Positions 7,594-15,325 of a DNA stretch of 22,723 bases are shown here, one piece after another. The DNA is taken from positions 1 to 22,723 of the forward strand of contig DGPZ01000191.1 in the NCBI GenBank assembly GCA_002390675.1, read 5' to 3'. The position numbers and the translations under genes were made by a program. This stretch comes from Deltaproteobacteria bacterium UBA4427 (GTDB taxonomy: Bacteria > Myxococcota_A > UBA9160 > UBA4427). Numbering within the stretch: position 1 is the stretch's first letter; each line of letters opens with the position of its first letter. The notes beneath the pieces were generated by a model. It was not told the DNA's origin, did not search any database, and saw nothing but the letters and a program-made list of their open reading frames with translations.

Positions 7594-7817
7594 CCCGTCT
7601 CTGGGGTCGATTTTGGCGATGTATCCTCGTGCGCTCTTCAGGGATCTCTGGGGCCGGGTTTGCTCGCGTCTACCCGCGTCGGTACCTTGGATGCTGCTGG
7701 TTGGGTGACGGCTCGATCTAAAGAACCCCTTGAAAATAAAGTGGTTTTACCGGCTTCTCGAGAAAGTCATCTCGCCGACTCTGACCCCTCGCTGACCAAA
7801 AGAGGTCGTTTGACCGC
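7594..7817 (+). other. Non-coding gap between gmk and rel
   Basis: No gene is seen in these 224 bases, and in particular no rpoZ. A 29-codon ATG frame (7619-7708) has no recognisable content. A 10-bp palindrome TTCTCGAGAA lies at 7755-7764. A match to the sigma-54 spacing (GG at 7650-7651, N10, GC at 7662-7663, followed by T) is present but too weak to call. Just before rel, GACC (7794-7797), GGTC (7804-7807) and GACC (7812-7815) can form two mutually exclusive 4-bp stems around the AGAGG ribosome site. Confidence 0.5.
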
Positions 7818-9995
7818 ATGCTTCGCTTCAACGACATCGCCGACCGGATGCTCGACTACAACCCCCAGGTTGATCTCGAGCGGCTGCAGCGTGCGTATGT
7901 GTTCACGGCCAAGGTGCATGATGGACAGGAGCGATTGTCGGGCGAGCCCTACCTGATACATCCGCTCGAGGTGGCAGGCATCCTTCTCGACTTGAACGTC
8001 GACGAAGACACGATCATTGCCGGACTTCTCCACGACACCCTCGAAGATACGCTGACGACTCGCGGCGAGATTGAGCGTTTGTTTGGCAACAGGGTCGCCT
8101 TCTTGGTGGAGGGGCTCACTAAGATCGCGCGGATTGAGTTCCGAAGCGCCAGGGAGCAGCAGGCGGAGAACTTTCGCAAGATGCTGATCGCGATGTCTGA
8201 GGACATCCGAATCTTGATGATCAAGCTGTCGGATCGACTGCATAACATGCGAACGATCCAGTACATGAAAGAGGAGAGTCGTCGCCGGATCGCGCAGGAG
8301 ACGATGGATATCTATGTCCCCTTGGCCCACAGGCTAGGTGTCTACTGGATGAAGCAGGAGCTTGAGGATCTTTCATTCAGAAGCCTTGAGCCCGATGCGG
8401 CGGAAGAGTTGGAGGCTCAGCTCTCGCTTTCTCGTGAAGAGCGCGAAGAATATATAGAGAACGTGATTGGGAAGATCTCCGCGAAGCTCGCTGAAGTAGA
8501 GATCTCCGGACAGGTTCTTGGTCGTTTGAAGGATATCTCTTCGATTTTCGCCAAGATGAAGAGTCAGGATCTAGAGATCGAGCAGATCTACGATGCGATC
8601 GGATTCCGCATCGTCGTCGATCAGGAAATCGGAGACTGTTATGCGGTACTCGGGCAAATTCATTCGATGTGGGCTCCAGTGCCCAATCGCTTCAAGGACT
8701 ACATCGCGCTCACTAAGCCGAATGGATACCGCTCGTTGCATACGACCGTGATCGGGGAATTTGGTGAACGGATGGAGGTCCAGATTCGGACCGCTGGTAT
8801 GCATAGAGATGCGGAACTCGGGATTGCCGCTCACTGGAAATACAAAGAAGGCCGGATTGGGGCTGCGGGCGATGATTCGAAATTCGATTGGCTCAGGCAG
8901 CTCATCGAATGGCAGAAAGAGCTGTCGGATCCCCACGAATTTCTAGACGCTGTGAAGCTCGATCTCTTCCCGAACGAAGTCTTTGTCTTCACGCCGACCG
9001 GCGAGGTCATCAACCTAATGTCCGGCGCAACTCCCGTCGACTTCGCTTTTGCGATCCATAGCGAGGTGGGTTCGCAATGTGCGGGCGCGAAAGTGAACGG
9101 CAGGCTCGTTCCCTTGCACCAGCGTCTTCGTGATGGCGATACCGTCGAGATCGTCACGCGGAAGGGCCAGGAGCCACGCAAAGACTGGCTCGACTTCGCA
9201 GTTTCAAGCAAGGCACGAAATCATATCCGGCATTCGATCCGCCAGGCGGGCAAAGATCGCGCTGTTGACCTTGGTCGAGATATTCTCGCTCGAGAACTGA
9301 AGAAAGCGGACCTCACACTTAACCTTGTCATCGATGACGGTCGCCTGGACCGCTACATCGAGACCGAGTTTGGTGGGAAATCTGTAGACGATCTCTTCGC
9401 TTCGATCAGCTACGGGAAGCTCTCTGCACGTGCTCTCTGTCGGTATCTGACCGGCGGTGTCGACGAAGCCAAGGAGGCCGAGTCTGCGGTGACGGTCGTT
9501 CCAAAGCGGATTAGACAGCTCTTTCAGCGCGAGCGCCGGACCGCGGGTTCGGGTGTGCGCGTCTCGGGGACCGCGGATGTGATGGTGCGTTTCGCGGGGT
9601 GTTGTGAGCCTCTTCCGGGAGATGAAATCATCGGCTTTGTGACGCGGGGCCGAGGTGTCACGGTTCACACTCGTGGCTGTGTGAAAGTTTTTGCGCTGGA
9701 TCCTGAGCGCCGAATTGAAGTCGATTGGGATACGGAGACCGATAGCCGTCGCGCGATCGCGATTCGTGTGATCGCGCGGGACGAGCCAGGGATGCTCGCG
9801 AAGGTTACGAATACGATTTCCGCCGCGAGCATTAATATTGGATCCGCGAAGGCGACAACGAAGGATAAATCCGGAAAGCAAGGTGCAGAGCAGGTATTTG
9901 GACTCTGGGTGCAGGATGTTAAGACGCTCAACTCGGTGATGCGCGAAATTCGTAAGGTCAAGGGCGTGCGGTCGGTGGAGCGCGTTCGAGGTTAG
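7818..9995 (+). CDS. rel: Bifunctional (p)ppGpp synthetase/hydrolase (RelA/SpoT family)
   Basis: This 725-residue long Rel protein both makes and breaks (p)ppGpp, the stringent-response alarmone. The domains run in order. The HD hydrolase has YLIHPLEVA (H48) and LLHDTLEDT (H72, D73, E77, D78), all intact. The synthetase has IYDAIGFRIVVD, RFKDYIALTKPNGYRSLHTT (291-310) and MEVQIRT (319-325). The TGS domain lies at about 385-447. A conserved Cys/His zinc-finger-like segment (GCCEPLPGDEI, then HTRGC) and a C-terminal ACT domain (about 645-725) follow. The RFKD motif is the version found in bifunctional Rel rather than the EXDD of synthetase-only RelA. AGAGG lies 12 bases before ATG 7818. Following gmk, it fits guanine nucleotide control. 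Its TAG stop overlaps the stop of the convergent ABC exporter gene. Confidence 0.96.
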   Translation: MLRFNDIADRMLDYNPQVDLERLQRAYVFTAKVHDGQERLSGEPYLIHPLEVAGILLDLNVDEDTIIAGLLHDTLEDTLTTRGEIERLFGNRVAFLVEGLTKIARIEFRSAREQQAENFRKMLIAMSEDIRILMIKLSDRLHNMRTIQYMKEESRRRIAQETMDIYVPLAHRLGVYWMKQELEDLSFRSLEPDAAEELEAQLSLSREEREEYIENVIGKISAKLAEVEISGQVLGRLKDISSIFAKMKSQDLEIEQIYDAIGFRIVVDQEIGDCYAVLGQIHSMWAPVPNRFKDYIALTKPNGYRSLHTTVIGEFGERMEVQIRTAGMHRDAELGIAAHWKYKEGRIGAAGDDSKFDWLRQLIEWQKELSDPHEFLDAVKLDLFPNEVFVFTPTGEVINLMSGATPVDFAFAIHSEVGSQCAGAKVNGRLVPLHQRLRDGDTVEIVTRKGQEPRKDWLDFAVSSKARNHIRHSIRQAGKDRAVDLGRDILARELKKADLTLNLVIDDGRLDRYIETEFGGKSVDDLFASISYGKLSARALCRYLTGGVDEAKEAESAVTVVPKRIRQLFQRERRTAGSGVRVSGTADVMVRFAGCCEPLPGDEIIGFVTRGRGVTVHTRGCVKVFALDPERRIEVDWDTETDSRRAIAIRVIARDEPGMLAKVTNTISAASINIGSAKATTKDKSGKQGAEQVFGLWVQDVKTLNSVMREIRKVKGVRSVERVRG

Positions 9996-11758
9996 GTGGT
10001 CTGAAGACCGATTAACTCGCGATATAGGCCGGGCACTGAGGCTAACGCCTCGTGGTTTCCGAGCTGCGCTATGCGGCCCTGATCGAGTACTACGATGCGG
10101 TCCGCGTGGCGGATAGTGGACAGCCTATGCGCGACGAGGAAAATCGTGCGCTGGCCACGCAAGGATTCTATAGCAGCTTGGACGGCGGCCTCGGTCTGCG
10201 CGTCGAGGGCACTCGTTGCTTCATCGAAAACTAGGATTGCCGGGTCCGCAAGAATTGCCCTGGCGATTGTTAGGCGTTGGCGCTGTCCGCCAGATAAACG
10301 TAGGCCAAATTCTCCGACGCCCGTGTCATAGCCTTCGGGAAGCGATTCGATAAAATCCTCGGCGGATGCCGCGCGGGCAGCAGCGTAGATCTCAGAATCC
10401 GAAGCATCCCGGCGTCCGTAGCCAATATTTTCACGCACCGAGAGGTCGAAGAGGAAGGGCTCCTGAGTGACGACTGCGATCTGATCCAGGAACGATTCTC
10501 GGTTGTAGTCGCGCAGGTCGATCCCGTCGATCTCGATCGCGCCTTGGGTGGGATCGTGGAAGCGTAGGACGAGGTCGATGAGGGTGGACTTTCCGGTGCC
10601 AGTCCGGCCGACGACGGCGATGACTTCGCCGGGCTCGACCTCGAGATCGATGCCATCGAGAACGGCGCCACCTCCGTAGTCGAAGTGCACATCACGGAAG
10701 CGGATCCGATGAGCGAGGCCGTTCATGGGGCGCGCGCCAGCACGGTCCCGGGTCTCGTCATCCATGTCCAGGATGTCGAAGAGTCGGCCGGCGCTTCCAC
10801 TTGCTTCCATGATTTTCGGATAGGCCTTTATTAAGGCTTTGATCGGCTTGTAGACGGTGAGCAGGATCGCACCGAACTGCGGGAGGGTGCCTACCGTGAT
10901 GTCGAACATGCCGTTCATGAGGAGCCAGACGCCGAAACCCAAGACCGCCACCGCCACGAGGGGATTCACTAATTCCCCGACCGCTCGGGCGACGACTCCG
11001 TTCCAGATGACTTTCATGTGGCGCCGAAAGTATTTGCCAGTCTCTGCGGCGTAGGCGCGCTCTTCGAGGTCTTGCCCCTGAAAGGCTTTGATGACTTTGA
11101 TGCCGGAGAGGATCGCGAGCAGCCGTCCGGAAAGATCGCCCTGGGTCTCTTGCCGTCGGTGCGACTGCTTCTGTACGCGGCGACCAAAGAAGCTCAGTAA
11201 AATTGCAATCGGTGGCACCGCGACGACCGTGAGAAGCGCAAGCTGCCAGCTGGCCAGGAAGAGTGCGATCGCACCACCGATTACGAGCTGGACGTTTAAG
11301 AGCACCAGGTTGTAGAGCGTGAGCATTGAATCGCAGGCGAGTCGTGCGTCAGTGAGTGCGCGTGCCAGAAAGTCGCCGCTCGTCCCGCCGCGATGGACCC
11401 GAAGCGGGGCAGATAGAAATTTTGCAGCGACAGTCTGATCGATATCACGCCTAACGCTGGCTCCTATCCAGTGTGCGCCGTAGGTGCGAAGGAAGACGAG
11501 CAGGGGCAGCACGATCATCGTGGCACCGAGGATGAGCCCGAGTTCAGTTGCACGGGGGGCGAGGGCGGTCAGTGTGATCTCTTCACGTACCCAGGGAAGG
11601 ACCAGCTCGTCCACAAACGGCTTCATGAGGTAAGCGCGCAGGTAACGGATGAAGGTGAGAACGCAGCCGCAAACGAAGACCCCTGCGATCACGGGTCCAT
11701 TGGCTAGGGAGCGCCGGAAGAGCCGAGCGAGCGGGGACGCGTCTACGTCGGTGTTCAA
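9992..11758 (-). CDS. MsbA-like ABC exporter (TMD-NBD half transporter)
   Basis: This is a homodimer-type ABC exporter of 588 residues. An N-terminal six-helix membrane domain (about 20-320) is followed by a nucleotide-binding domain with all canonical motifs: A-loop Tyr near 361, Walker A GRTGTGKST (384-392), Q-loop Q432, signature LSGGQ (488-492), Walker B with catalytic E513, and H544. MsbA flips lipid A-core, but related proteins export other lipids and drugs, so the substrate is open. The start is a TTG at 11758, overlapping the upstream oxidoreductase stop as TTGA. GAGG (11769-11766) lies seven bases ahead, and no ATG occurs until residue 45. Tight coupling to an oxidoreductase suggests the exported compound may be its product; this is inference. 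Its TAA stop overlaps rel's TAG on the other strand, so there is no room for a terminator between the genes. Confidence 0.93.
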   Translation of the reverse strand: MNTDVDASPLARLFRRSLANGPVIAGVFVCGCVLTFIRYLRAYLMKPFVDELVLPWVREEITLTALAPRATELGLILGATMIVLPLLVFLRTYGAHWIGASVRRDIDQTVAAKFLSAPLRVHRGGTSGDFLARALTDARLACDSMLTLYNLVLLNVQLVIGGAIALFLASWQLALLTVVAVPPIAILLSFFGRRVQKQSHRRQETQGDLSGRLLAILSGIKVIKAFQGQDLEERAYAAETGKYFRRHMKVIWNGVVARAVGELVNPLVAVAVLGFGVWLLMNGMFDITVGTLPQFGAILLTVYKPIKALIKAYPKIMEASGSAGRLFDILDMDDETRDRAGARPMNGLAHRIRFRDVHFDYGGGAVLDGIDLEVEPGEVIAVVGRTGTGKSTLIDLVLRFHDPTQGAIEIDGIDLRDYNRESFLDQIAVVTQEPFLFDLSVRENIGYGRRDASDSEIYAAARAASAEDFIESLPEGYDTGVGEFGLRLSGGQRQRLTIARAILADPAILVFDEATSALDAQTEAAVQAAIESLRGQRTIFLVAHRLSTIRHADRIVVLDQGRIAQLGNHEALASVPGLYRELIGLQTT

Positions 11759-13233
11759 CTGAGCGCCTCGGCGATGGCATCACCGCCGCGCCAGCCCAGC
11801 AAAAGGTCGCCTTCGAGTCCGAGTCCGGCTGCTCCGGCGCGGTCAAGGAGGTAGACGGGCGGCTTCGATGATAGCCGGAGGTCGATTTCACCAGGCCAAG
11901 CGGAGTTGCTACGCGGGTCTTCGAGCCAGCCGTCGTCGCTATCCCAAGACGGAGCGTTGAGCTCGATTTGCGCGAGGCCATCACCGCAGAAAGGCATGAG
12001 GGCCTGGAGCCGACCGGCGATGTCCTGTTGAAGGATCTGGAGCTGTTCGTTGAGGGTGCTCGGTTCGACGTCGGGCAGGACTGCTCGCGCTACGAGGTCG
12101 ACGCGACCCGGATGGGTTTGGCATGGATAGGCGGTCACGGCGACGGTGATGTCGGATGTTGCTGCGGCCCGGCTGTCCGCCTGCATCTCTCCGTTGATGT
12201 TTCCGGGAAGGATCATGCGGGCACCCATGCCTTCGGGCAGGATGGAGGTTGCGACTCTGAATAAAAAGACGGCTCGATACGCTCGCCGCGTGCCGAGATC
12301 GAGGATGCTGGGCGCCGGACGCCCGGGTTCATCGCCGTAGGCGTCACGCAGCGCGGAAGTCGGCGCGCCGAGCACCAAGGCGCGGCCGAGCCAAATCTCG
12401 CCGGTGCGCATGACGCGAATGCCGGGCTGGCCAGCTACCTGCACGAATTCGAATTCGCCGGGTAGCGTGCGCATGTCGCCGTAGAGTGCGGTGACCCTTT
12501 TGCGGAAGAGGTCGATCAGCCAAGGCGGGTCGTCGGCAAAGCCGGCACCGCCCGCCAGGCCGAGGCCGAGAAGTCGCGCCTGCGCTTCAGGAGAGGGCGT
12601 CCGCGTGCCGAGATTTGAGAGCGCCCGAATCTCAGCCTGCATACCCCGCGCGAGTGGGCCTTGTGCCGCAACGACTTCACCGGGTAAGCCACGCTTGTGA
12701 TTGCCCACGGTCGCCGTGTTTGGATTACCACGAGCTGTAGAGCGACCCGCGCCGGCGCTGCGGCGGCCGATCCGAACGAAAGGAGATTCGTAGAGTATCT
12801 CTCGTTCCGTCTCCGAAGCCTCCACGCGCCGGCGAACCAGCGTCTGCGCGTCGTCGGGCGTAGCGAGCCCCCAAGCGACAAGCTCCTCCGCCGACAGAAC
12901 CGGTTGTCCGATATCGAGCCGGTAGGGATCGGCGGCAATCTGATAGGCTAGACGCTCGTTACCAATTCGGCGGCGATCGATCAAAGGGACAGTAAGTGCG
13001 CGCATCGTCGCATCCAGCATTCCCTGGTCGCGTAGCCCGCTCAGGAAGAAGGGCTCCTTAACTGCGGCAGGCAGTGTGGTGCGCGCTTCTTCTTCTACGA
13101 CAAGAACTCGCTGCCCCGTCGCACTGATGCGTGCGGCGGCCACGAGCGCGGTCAAGCCGCTGCCGAGGACTAGGGCATCCCAACGTCGGGCACGAGGCGC
13201 TTCACTCGGATCCAGTGTGGGGATCTCGACCAT
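11755..13233 (-). CDS. FAD/NAD(P)-binding oxidoreductase, phytoene-desaturase-like, substrate unknown
   Basis: This 492-residue protein has a Rossmann dinucleotide site at its N-terminus (ALVLGSGLTALVAAARI; GxGxxAxxxA at 24-33) and an acidic end to the second strand (RVLVVEEE, 42-49). It ends with the flavoprotein-type GDLLLGWRGGDAIAEAL, where the last helix contacts FAD. This two-ended pattern is that of the phytoene desaturase/amine oxidase (GR2) group. The middle is divergent and I cannot name a substrate. A polar insert rich in Arg, Gly and Asn lies near 155-190. There is no signal peptide. The ATG is at 13233, 65 bp after purM, and the stop overlaps the exporter's TTG. Some flavoprotein-like family members lack activity, so enzymatic function is likely but not shown. 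Confidence 0.75.
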   Translation of the reverse strand: MVEIPTLDPSEAPRARRWDALVLGSGLTALVAAARISATGQRVLVVEEEARTTLPAAVKEPFFLSGLRDQGMLDATMRALTVPLIDRRRIGNERLAYQIAADPYRLDIGQPVLSAEELVAWGLATPDDAQTLVRRRVEASETEREILYESPFVRIGRRSAGAGRSTARGNPNTATVGNHKRGLPGEVVAAQGPLARGMQAEIRALSNLGTRTPSPEAQARLLGLGLAGGAGFADDPPWLIDLFRKRVTALYGDMRTLPGEFEFVQVAGQPGIRVMRTGEIWLGRALVLGAPTSALRDAYGDEPGRPAPSILDLGTRRAYRAVFLFRVATSILPEGMGARMILPGNINGEMQADSRAAATSDITVAVTAYPCQTHPGRVDLVARAVLPDVEPSTLNEQLQILQQDIAGRLQALMPFCGDGLAQIELNAPSWDSDDGWLEDPRSNSAWPGEIDLRLSSKPPVYLLDRAGAAGLGLEGDLLLGWRGGDAIAEALS

Positions 13234-13290
13234 CGATCCGGTCCTCTTCGTCTAACTTCTCAGCCGAGCTGCTCAGTCCGGCTTCCTAAT

Positions 13291-13311
13291 CCAGCTATCT
13301 AGTCTAGCTGG
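13291..13311. repeat. Inverted repeat over the purM stop codon
   Basis: CCAGCTA (13291-13297) and TAGCTGG (13305-13311) form a perfect 7-bp stem with a 7-nt loop. The purM stop codon (13301-13299) lies in the loop. On the minus strand no T-run follows, so it is not a standard intrinsic terminator. It may stabilise the 3' end of purM or attenuate the downstream genes. Confidence 0.45.
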
Positions 13312-14480
13312 GGAGCGTTGGGGTCGATGCCCAAGAAGCCTGGGTCGAAGAGAATCGCCGGATCGTCTTCGGCTTTGCGCTCGACCGTACCGATTCGATA
13401 GCCGCGCTCGCCAAGGCCACGCAGGCGATGGAGCACATCGTCGGCGCTGTTGGCCGGGACCGCGATAATCATGCCGATGCCACAGTTGAATACGCGCAGC
13501 ATCTCGGATTCGCTGATATCGCCTTCGCGTGCAATCCACTCGTAGACGTCCGGGCGTGGCCACGCTGCTGTGTCGACCCGGGCGCGAACACCTGCAGGCA
13601 GTACGCGCGGGACGTTGCCTGCGAAGCCACCGCCGGTCACGTGGACCATGCCGTGTACTTCGAAGTCTCGGATTAGATTGAGAAGCGGCTTAACATAAAT
13701 GCGTGTTGGCGCGAGCAGGGCGCTTGCGAGGCTCGTGCGCATGCCGGGCGGTTCTTCGAAGAGGTCGAATTTTCCGGCCGCCATTCCGGCGTCGAGCACC
13801 GAGCGAACCAGCGAGTAGCCGTTGCTATGGAAGCCACTCGAGGCGAGCCCGATCAGAACGTCGCTGTCCGTAATGGTCGAACCGTCGATTACGCCTTCGC
13901 GCTCGACCACGCCTACGGAGAACCCGACGATCTCGAGTTCGCCCTTGCGATATACGCCGGGCATGGTCGCAGTCTCGCCACCCAGGAGGGCCGCGCCGGC
14001 GCGCTTGCAGCCTTCCGCGATTCCTCGCAGGGCCTCACTGGCGGTAGATTTGTCTAGATCGCCCATGGCGATGTAATCGAGAAAAATAAGCGGCTCAGCA
14101 CCCTGTACGATCAGGTCATTGACGACCATCGCGACGCAGTCGATGCCGATCGTGTCGTATCGACCGATCTGGGCGGCTAGCGTGAGCTTCGTTCCGACGC
14201 CGTCGGTTGCGGCGACAAAGATCGGATCTTTGTATCGCTCGGGGGCTTTGAACATGCCCGCGAATCCACCGATCGAACTCAATACCTCAGGCCTAAACGT
14301 GCCTTTAGCAATTTCCTTCACGTCATCGATGAAGGCTTCGTCGTGGTCGAGATCCACACCGGCCGCAGCATAAGCAGGGGCGGAGCTCTCGTTAGAGGCG
14401 GGCTGGCTGGGGGTCTTGGGGTCGTCGTCTGATCGGGTCACGGGCGAGTGATAGACAAAGGCCTCAGTGCAGTCAATCAA
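13299..14480 (-). CDS. purM: Phosphoribosylformylglycinamidine cyclo-ligase (AIR synthetase)
   Basis: This enzyme catalyses step five of purine synthesis, the ATP-dependent closure of FGAM to AIR, in the cytosol. Of 393 residues, the core starts near 38 (YAAAGVDLD). It continues with FVAATDGVGTKLTLA (88-102), CVAMVVNDLIVQGAEPLIFLD, LLGGETATMPGVY, SGFHSNGYSLVR and HVTGGGFAGNVPRVLP, all family motifs in the right order. No ATG precedes the core. I chose TTG 14480 because GGAG lies six bases ahead; GTG 14441 is the alternative, without a good ribosome site. The first 35 residues are polar and unconserved. purN, a frequent neighbour, is absent; an oxidoreductase and an ABC exporter follow instead. 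A dyad CGATC/GATCG (14491-14495, 14504-14508) lies in the 86-bp divergent promoter region. Confidence 0.95.
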   Translation of the reverse strand: MIDCTEAFVYHSPVTRSDDDPKTPSQPASNESSAPAYAAAGVDLDHDEAFIDDVKEIAKGTFRPEVLSSIGGFAGMFKAPERYKDPIFVAATDGVGTKLTLAAQIGRYDTIGIDCVAMVVNDLIVQGAEPLIFLDYIAMGDLDKSTASEALRGIAEGCKRAGAALLGGETATMPGVYRKGELEIVGFSVGVVEREGVIDGSTITDSDVLIGLASSGFHSNGYSLVRSVLDAGMAAGKFDLFEEPPGMRTSLASALLAPTRIYVKPLLNLIRDFEVHGMVHVTGGGFAGNVPRVLPAGVRARVDTAAWPRPDVYEWIAREGDISESEMLRVFNCGIGMIIAVPANSADDVLHRLRGLGERGYRIGTVERKAEDDPAILFDPGFLGIDPNAPQLD

Positions 14481-14566
14481 ATCAAGCTCCCGATCGCAAA
14501 GAGGATCGTGAGATTGGGCTGTGCTCGTCGGGGCAGGCGGCTGGGTTCCGGGCTAGGGTCCGAGTC

Positions 14567-15325
14567 GTGACGATCTCGGTGGTGATCCCGACTCTCGACG
14601 AAGCCCCTCGCATCGCCGACGCCGTGGAATGTGCTCTTGATTTTGATGTGGATCGGAGACCCTCCGGGGCTCGGGACGCGGAGGGGGGCCGGCCCAATGA
14701 GGTCGTTGTGGTCGATGGTGGCAGTCGTGATGCGACGGTCAGGATCGCCCAAGGATCCGGAGCTCGAATTCATCTGTTGTCTGACGAGGAGGGGTGCTGC
14801 GGTATTTCGGGTCGGCGGGCAGTAGGGGGACGCGCCCACCAGCTCCTGATAGGAACTGAAAAAACAGAAGGGGAAGTGCTTCTCTTTCTGCATGCGGATA
14901 CCCGGCTAGAGCCGGGATGGTCCAAAGCCGTGGAACGGGCTCTGTCCGATCCGGGGTGTGCGGGAGGCGCGTTTCGATTCCGGTTTGCGGAGCGGGGCGC
15001 TTGGGAGCGATGGATCGAGTTCTGGGTCGACGTGCGCGTCAGTTTGCTCGGGCTGCCCTATGGTGATCAGGCGCTCTTCGTGCGCCGGAGCGTGTTGGAG
15101 AAAATGGGCGGCGTGGCCATCGTACCGATCATGGAAGACTTGGACTTAGTGCGCGGGATTAAGCGTGCGGGGAGCCTCGCTCGTCTGCCCGAGTATGCGA
15201 CGACGTCTTCACGGCGTTACCGCGACCGTGGCGCCTTACGCACAATCTTCTGGCATCAGGTGGCACTCTTGGGTTGGTTTTTTGATTGGGATCGCGAGTG
15301 GCTTGCCGCGAGGATGGGACGATGA
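14567..15325 (+). CDS. TIGR04283-type GT2 glycosyltransferase
   Basis: This is a family-2 glycosyltransferase of 252 residues. It shows ISVVIPTLDEAPRI (3-16), EVVVVDGGSRDAT (45-57), the metal-site FLHADTRLEPGW (107-118), LPYGDQALFVRR and PIMEDLDLVRGIKRAG. The last two blocks are hallmarks of the TIGR04283 group (rSAM/selenodomain-associated transferase 2). That group's substrate is not known. A 17-residue polar insert (28-44) interrupts the usual spacing between the first two motifs. It starts at GTG 14567, since no better ATG precedes the conserved strand, with AGGG about 11 bases ahead. Its stop overlaps the ABC exporter start as ATGA. The coupling suggests that a glycosylated product is what the two exporters move; this is inference. 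Confidence 0.88.
   Translation: MTISVVIPTLDEAPRIADAVECALDFDVDRRPSGARDAEGGRPNEVVVVDGGSRDATVRIAQGSGARIHLLSDEEGCCGISGRRAVGGRAHQLLIGTEKTEGEVLLFLHADTRLEPGWSKAVERALSDPGCAGGAFRFRFAERGAWERWIEFWVDVRVSLLGLPYGDQALFVRRSVLEKMGGVAIVPIMEDLDLVRGIKRAGSLARLPEYATTSSRRYRDRGALRTIFWHQVALLGWFFDWDREWLAARMGR

Noticed and set aside
7649..7664. Match to sigma-54 promoter spacing (GG-N10-GC)
   Set aside because: Only the GG/GC core and TTGCT fit, and the rest of the -24 box does not. Such matches are frequent in GC-rich DNA.
7619..7708. Small ATG frame of 29 codons between gmk and rel
   Set aside because: It is too short, has no recognisable content and does not resemble omega (rpoZ).
9204..9881. Minus-strand open frame of 225 codons antisense to rel
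   Set aside because: It lies wholly inside the rel C-terminal domains and has no conserved motif or ribosome site.
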